In this document: one piece after another, positions 5,545-6,365 of the stretch
Numbering within the stretch: the first letter of the stretch is position 1
How the letters are laid out: each line of letters begins with the position of its first letter
DNA from: JAVBJV01 sp031555315
Lineage (GTDB): Bacteria > Pseudomonadota > Alphaproteobacteria > Acetobacterales > Acetobacteraceae
Assembly: GCA_031555315.1 (NCBI GenBank)
Contig: JAVBUO010000027.1
Span: 1 to 6,365 of the forward strand
Direction: 5' to 3'
DNA: 6,365 nucleotides
Position numbers and translations under genes: made by a program
Notes under the pieces: model-generated
What the model saw: only the letters and a program-made list of their open reading frames with translations
Database searches by the model: none
Told to the model about the DNA's origin: nothing

Positions 5545-6117
5545 TCCTCCACAGATTCGGGTACTTTCTGGCGTCCACAGCCTGGGGACTGAGAAGTTGT
5601 CCAGATCGTATCCACAGGGGGCGCCGCCGAAAGAGCATCGTCCCAGCTCAGTCGCCTGTGGATTCGTGGACGAATGTTTTCCACAGCCTGTGGACAGAGA
5701 AACGATCCACAGGCCGCTCCGGAAGTTGTCCACCGGCGACCCACAGGCTAGGGGCAGTTGTCCCCAGTGATCGTCAGCTTCTCCACATCGCTGTCCACTG
5801 TTCGGCAACTCGACGCGCGTTCTCACCGTGTCGAGTGAAAGGCGTCACACGAAGGTGCCGGGTTGGCCTGTGGGGAACCTGGGTAAAGCTGGGGACGGAT
5901 CTGGGGAGAACTACCCCTTGCCTGTGCATCGAGTGTGCAGAACTTTTCCCCGTCCACAGAAGAGGCGTGTTATCCACCGCCTCCACCCACAGGCCCGGTG
6001 GACAAAAAACCTGCTCTGACCTGCGAATACGAGGTTATCCACGGTATCCACAGCCCCTACTACTACTGACAACTAGAGAGAGCCAGAGAACCGTTTCGAA
6101 GCCTGGGCTGTGCACAA
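5545..6117. other. oriC: Streptomyces-type oriC with about 20 DnaA boxes
   Basis: This gene-free stretch between dnaA and dnaN is packed with relatives of TTGTCCACA, the GC-adapted box of streptomycetes. Plus strand: 5545 TCCTCCACA, 5571 GCGTCCACA, 5597 TTGTCCAGA, 5608 GTATCCACA, 5677 TTTTCCACA, 5703 CGATCCACA, 5726 TTGTCCACC, 5758 TTGTCCCCA, 5779 TTCTCCACA, 5791 CTGTCCACT, 5950 CCGTCCACA, 5970 TTATCCACC, 6035 TTATCCACG, 6044 GTATCCACA. Minus strand: 5657-5665 GAATCCACA, 5665-5673 TCGTCCACG, 5689-5697 CTGTCCACA, 5869-5877 TTCCCCACA, 5997-6005 TTGTCCACC, 6109-6117 TTGTGCACA. There are two dense groups (5545-5799 and 5950-6052) split by about 150 bases with few boxes. About 19 boxes are known for the Streptomyces lividans/coelicolor oriC, which agrees. 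Open frames across it are by-products of high GC. Confidence 0.9.
6035..6068 (+). promoter_or_regulatory. Candidate origin-unwinding element: DnaA boxes, GC cluster and DnaA-trios
   Basis: Two tandem boxes, TTATCCACG (6035) and GTATCCACA (6044), nine bases apart, are followed by GCCCC and then CTACTACTACTG (6057-6068). Read on the complementary strand 3' to 5' this is GAT GAT GAT GAC. That order (box, short GC cluster, repeated 3'-GAT-5') is the known bacterial DnaA-trio arrangement, which loads DnaA onto single-stranded DNA. The next bases (GACAACTAGAGAGAG) are less GC-rich than the surroundings. Confidence 0.6.
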
Positions 6118-6125
6118 CTCGCGTC

Positions 6126-6142
6126 CGGCACCTCAGGTGCCG
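6126..6142. promoter_or_regulatory. 17-bp dyad in the oriC-dnaN leader
   Basis: CGGCACCT, a central C, then AGGTGCCG give a perfect 8-bp dyad. With a single central base it cannot form a normal RNA hairpin, so a dimeric protein site is more likely. A TTGACC hexamer at 6154-6159 could be a -35 of a dnaN promoter, but no good -10 at proper spacing is seen. The rest of 6143-6280 shows no gene or clear site. Confidence 0.35.
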
Positions 6143-6295
6143 CTCGGTACGACTTGACCCCGAGGGGCACCGACTGTCAGCCCGGTACGTCAGACTGGTC
6201 CCCGGAGTCCTGCCCGTCAGTGGGCTGAGCGACACCGAGTCAGACGACGAAGACCAGCAGGGCGAGAGCGCCGGCAACAGACGGAGGCGGCAACG

Positions 6296-6365
6296 GTGAA
6301 GATCCGGGTGGAACGCGACGTACTCGCGGAGGCAGTGGCCTGGGCGGCACGCAGCCTCCCGGCCC
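6296..6365 (+). CDS. dnaN: DNA polymerase III beta subunit (sliding clamp), 5' fragment
   Basis: The frame starts with GTG and runs off the window after 23 codons: V-K-I-R-V-E-R-D-V-L-A-E-A-V-A-W-A-A-R-S-L-P-A. This matches the N-terminus I know for Streptomyces DnaN. The clamp encircles DNA and gives the replicase its processivity; the full protein is usually about 375 residues, so over 90% lies outside. GGAGG at 6283-6287 precedes the GTG by 8 bases. The order dnaA, oriC, dnaN is the actinobacterial norm. The fragment is short, but start, ribosome binding site, context and residues agree. Confidence 0.88.
   Translation, partial: MKIRVERDVLAEAVAWAARSLPA

Noticed and set aside
5887..5910. 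Further GGGGA-type matches (CTGGGGACG, CTGGGGAGA) as extra DnaA boxes
   Set aside because: They differ from the box at two or more core positions, and in this GC-rich DNA such matches are expected by chance.
5658..6299. 213-codon plus-strand frame across oriC
   Set aside because: The stretch is filled with DnaA boxes on both strands; the frame is open only because of high GC and its product is an Arg/Ser/Cys-rich mixture with no family features.

Overview
The window joins two unrelated chromosomal origin neighbourhoods inside one dnaA reading frame. Bases 1 to about 5190 look like a moderately GC-rich Firmicute of the Clostridia type. The signs are two canonical parS sites, a DUF378 membrane protein, Gram-positive AGGAGG-type ribosome binding sites, consensus sigma-A promoters, AT-rich intergenic DNA, and a DnaA that reads as clostridial over its first ~400 residues. 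Bases from about 5220 to the end look like Streptomyces or a close relative: the last 28 DnaA residues, a GC-rich oriC of about 1 kb with some 20 DnaA boxes of TTGTCCACA type, and the start of a Streptomyces-type dnaN (V-K-I-R-V-E-R-D-V-L-A-E-A-V). The changeover lies in codons for the invariant DnaA signature (FGGRDHTTVMHA). The simplest reading is a metagenome assembly chimera made through a short shared word. A real recombination or gene-replacement event cannot be excluded from sequence alone.

Layout. 1-60: two parS sites (Spo0J/ParB nucleation). 78-118: hairpin with flanking A and T tracts, a likely terminator. 130-366 (-): small two-helix DUF378 membrane protein. 367-531: divergent intergenic region with a 9-bp inverted repeat. 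532-2361 (+): 609-residue membrane-anchored or secreted coiled-coil protein with internal tandem repeats. 2407-2443: terminator between convergent genes. 2468-3565 (-): ychF, a ribosome-associated P-loop NTPase, with a near-perfect promoter at 3596-3624. 3566-3987: 422-bp AT-rich divergent region holding the ychF promoter, a 14-bp palindrome, an AT-only block, the dnaA promoter and three DnaA boxes in the dnaA leader. 3988-5307 (+): hybrid dnaA. 5308-6295: no gene; a string of GC-rich hairpins (5329-5496), the Streptomyces-type oriC (5545-6117) with a DnaA-trio-like unwinding motif next to its last strong boxes, then a leader with a 17-bp dyad. 6296-6365: first 23 codons of dnaN.

On the left, parS, dnaA with its boxes and ychF form a replication and segregation neighbourhood as expected near a Firmicute origin, although ychF stands where rpmH is usually found, divergent from dnaA. 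On the right, dnaA end, oriC and dnaN follow the normal actinobacterial order. No defence system, insertion sequence, CRISPR array, tRNA or rRNA gene was seen.
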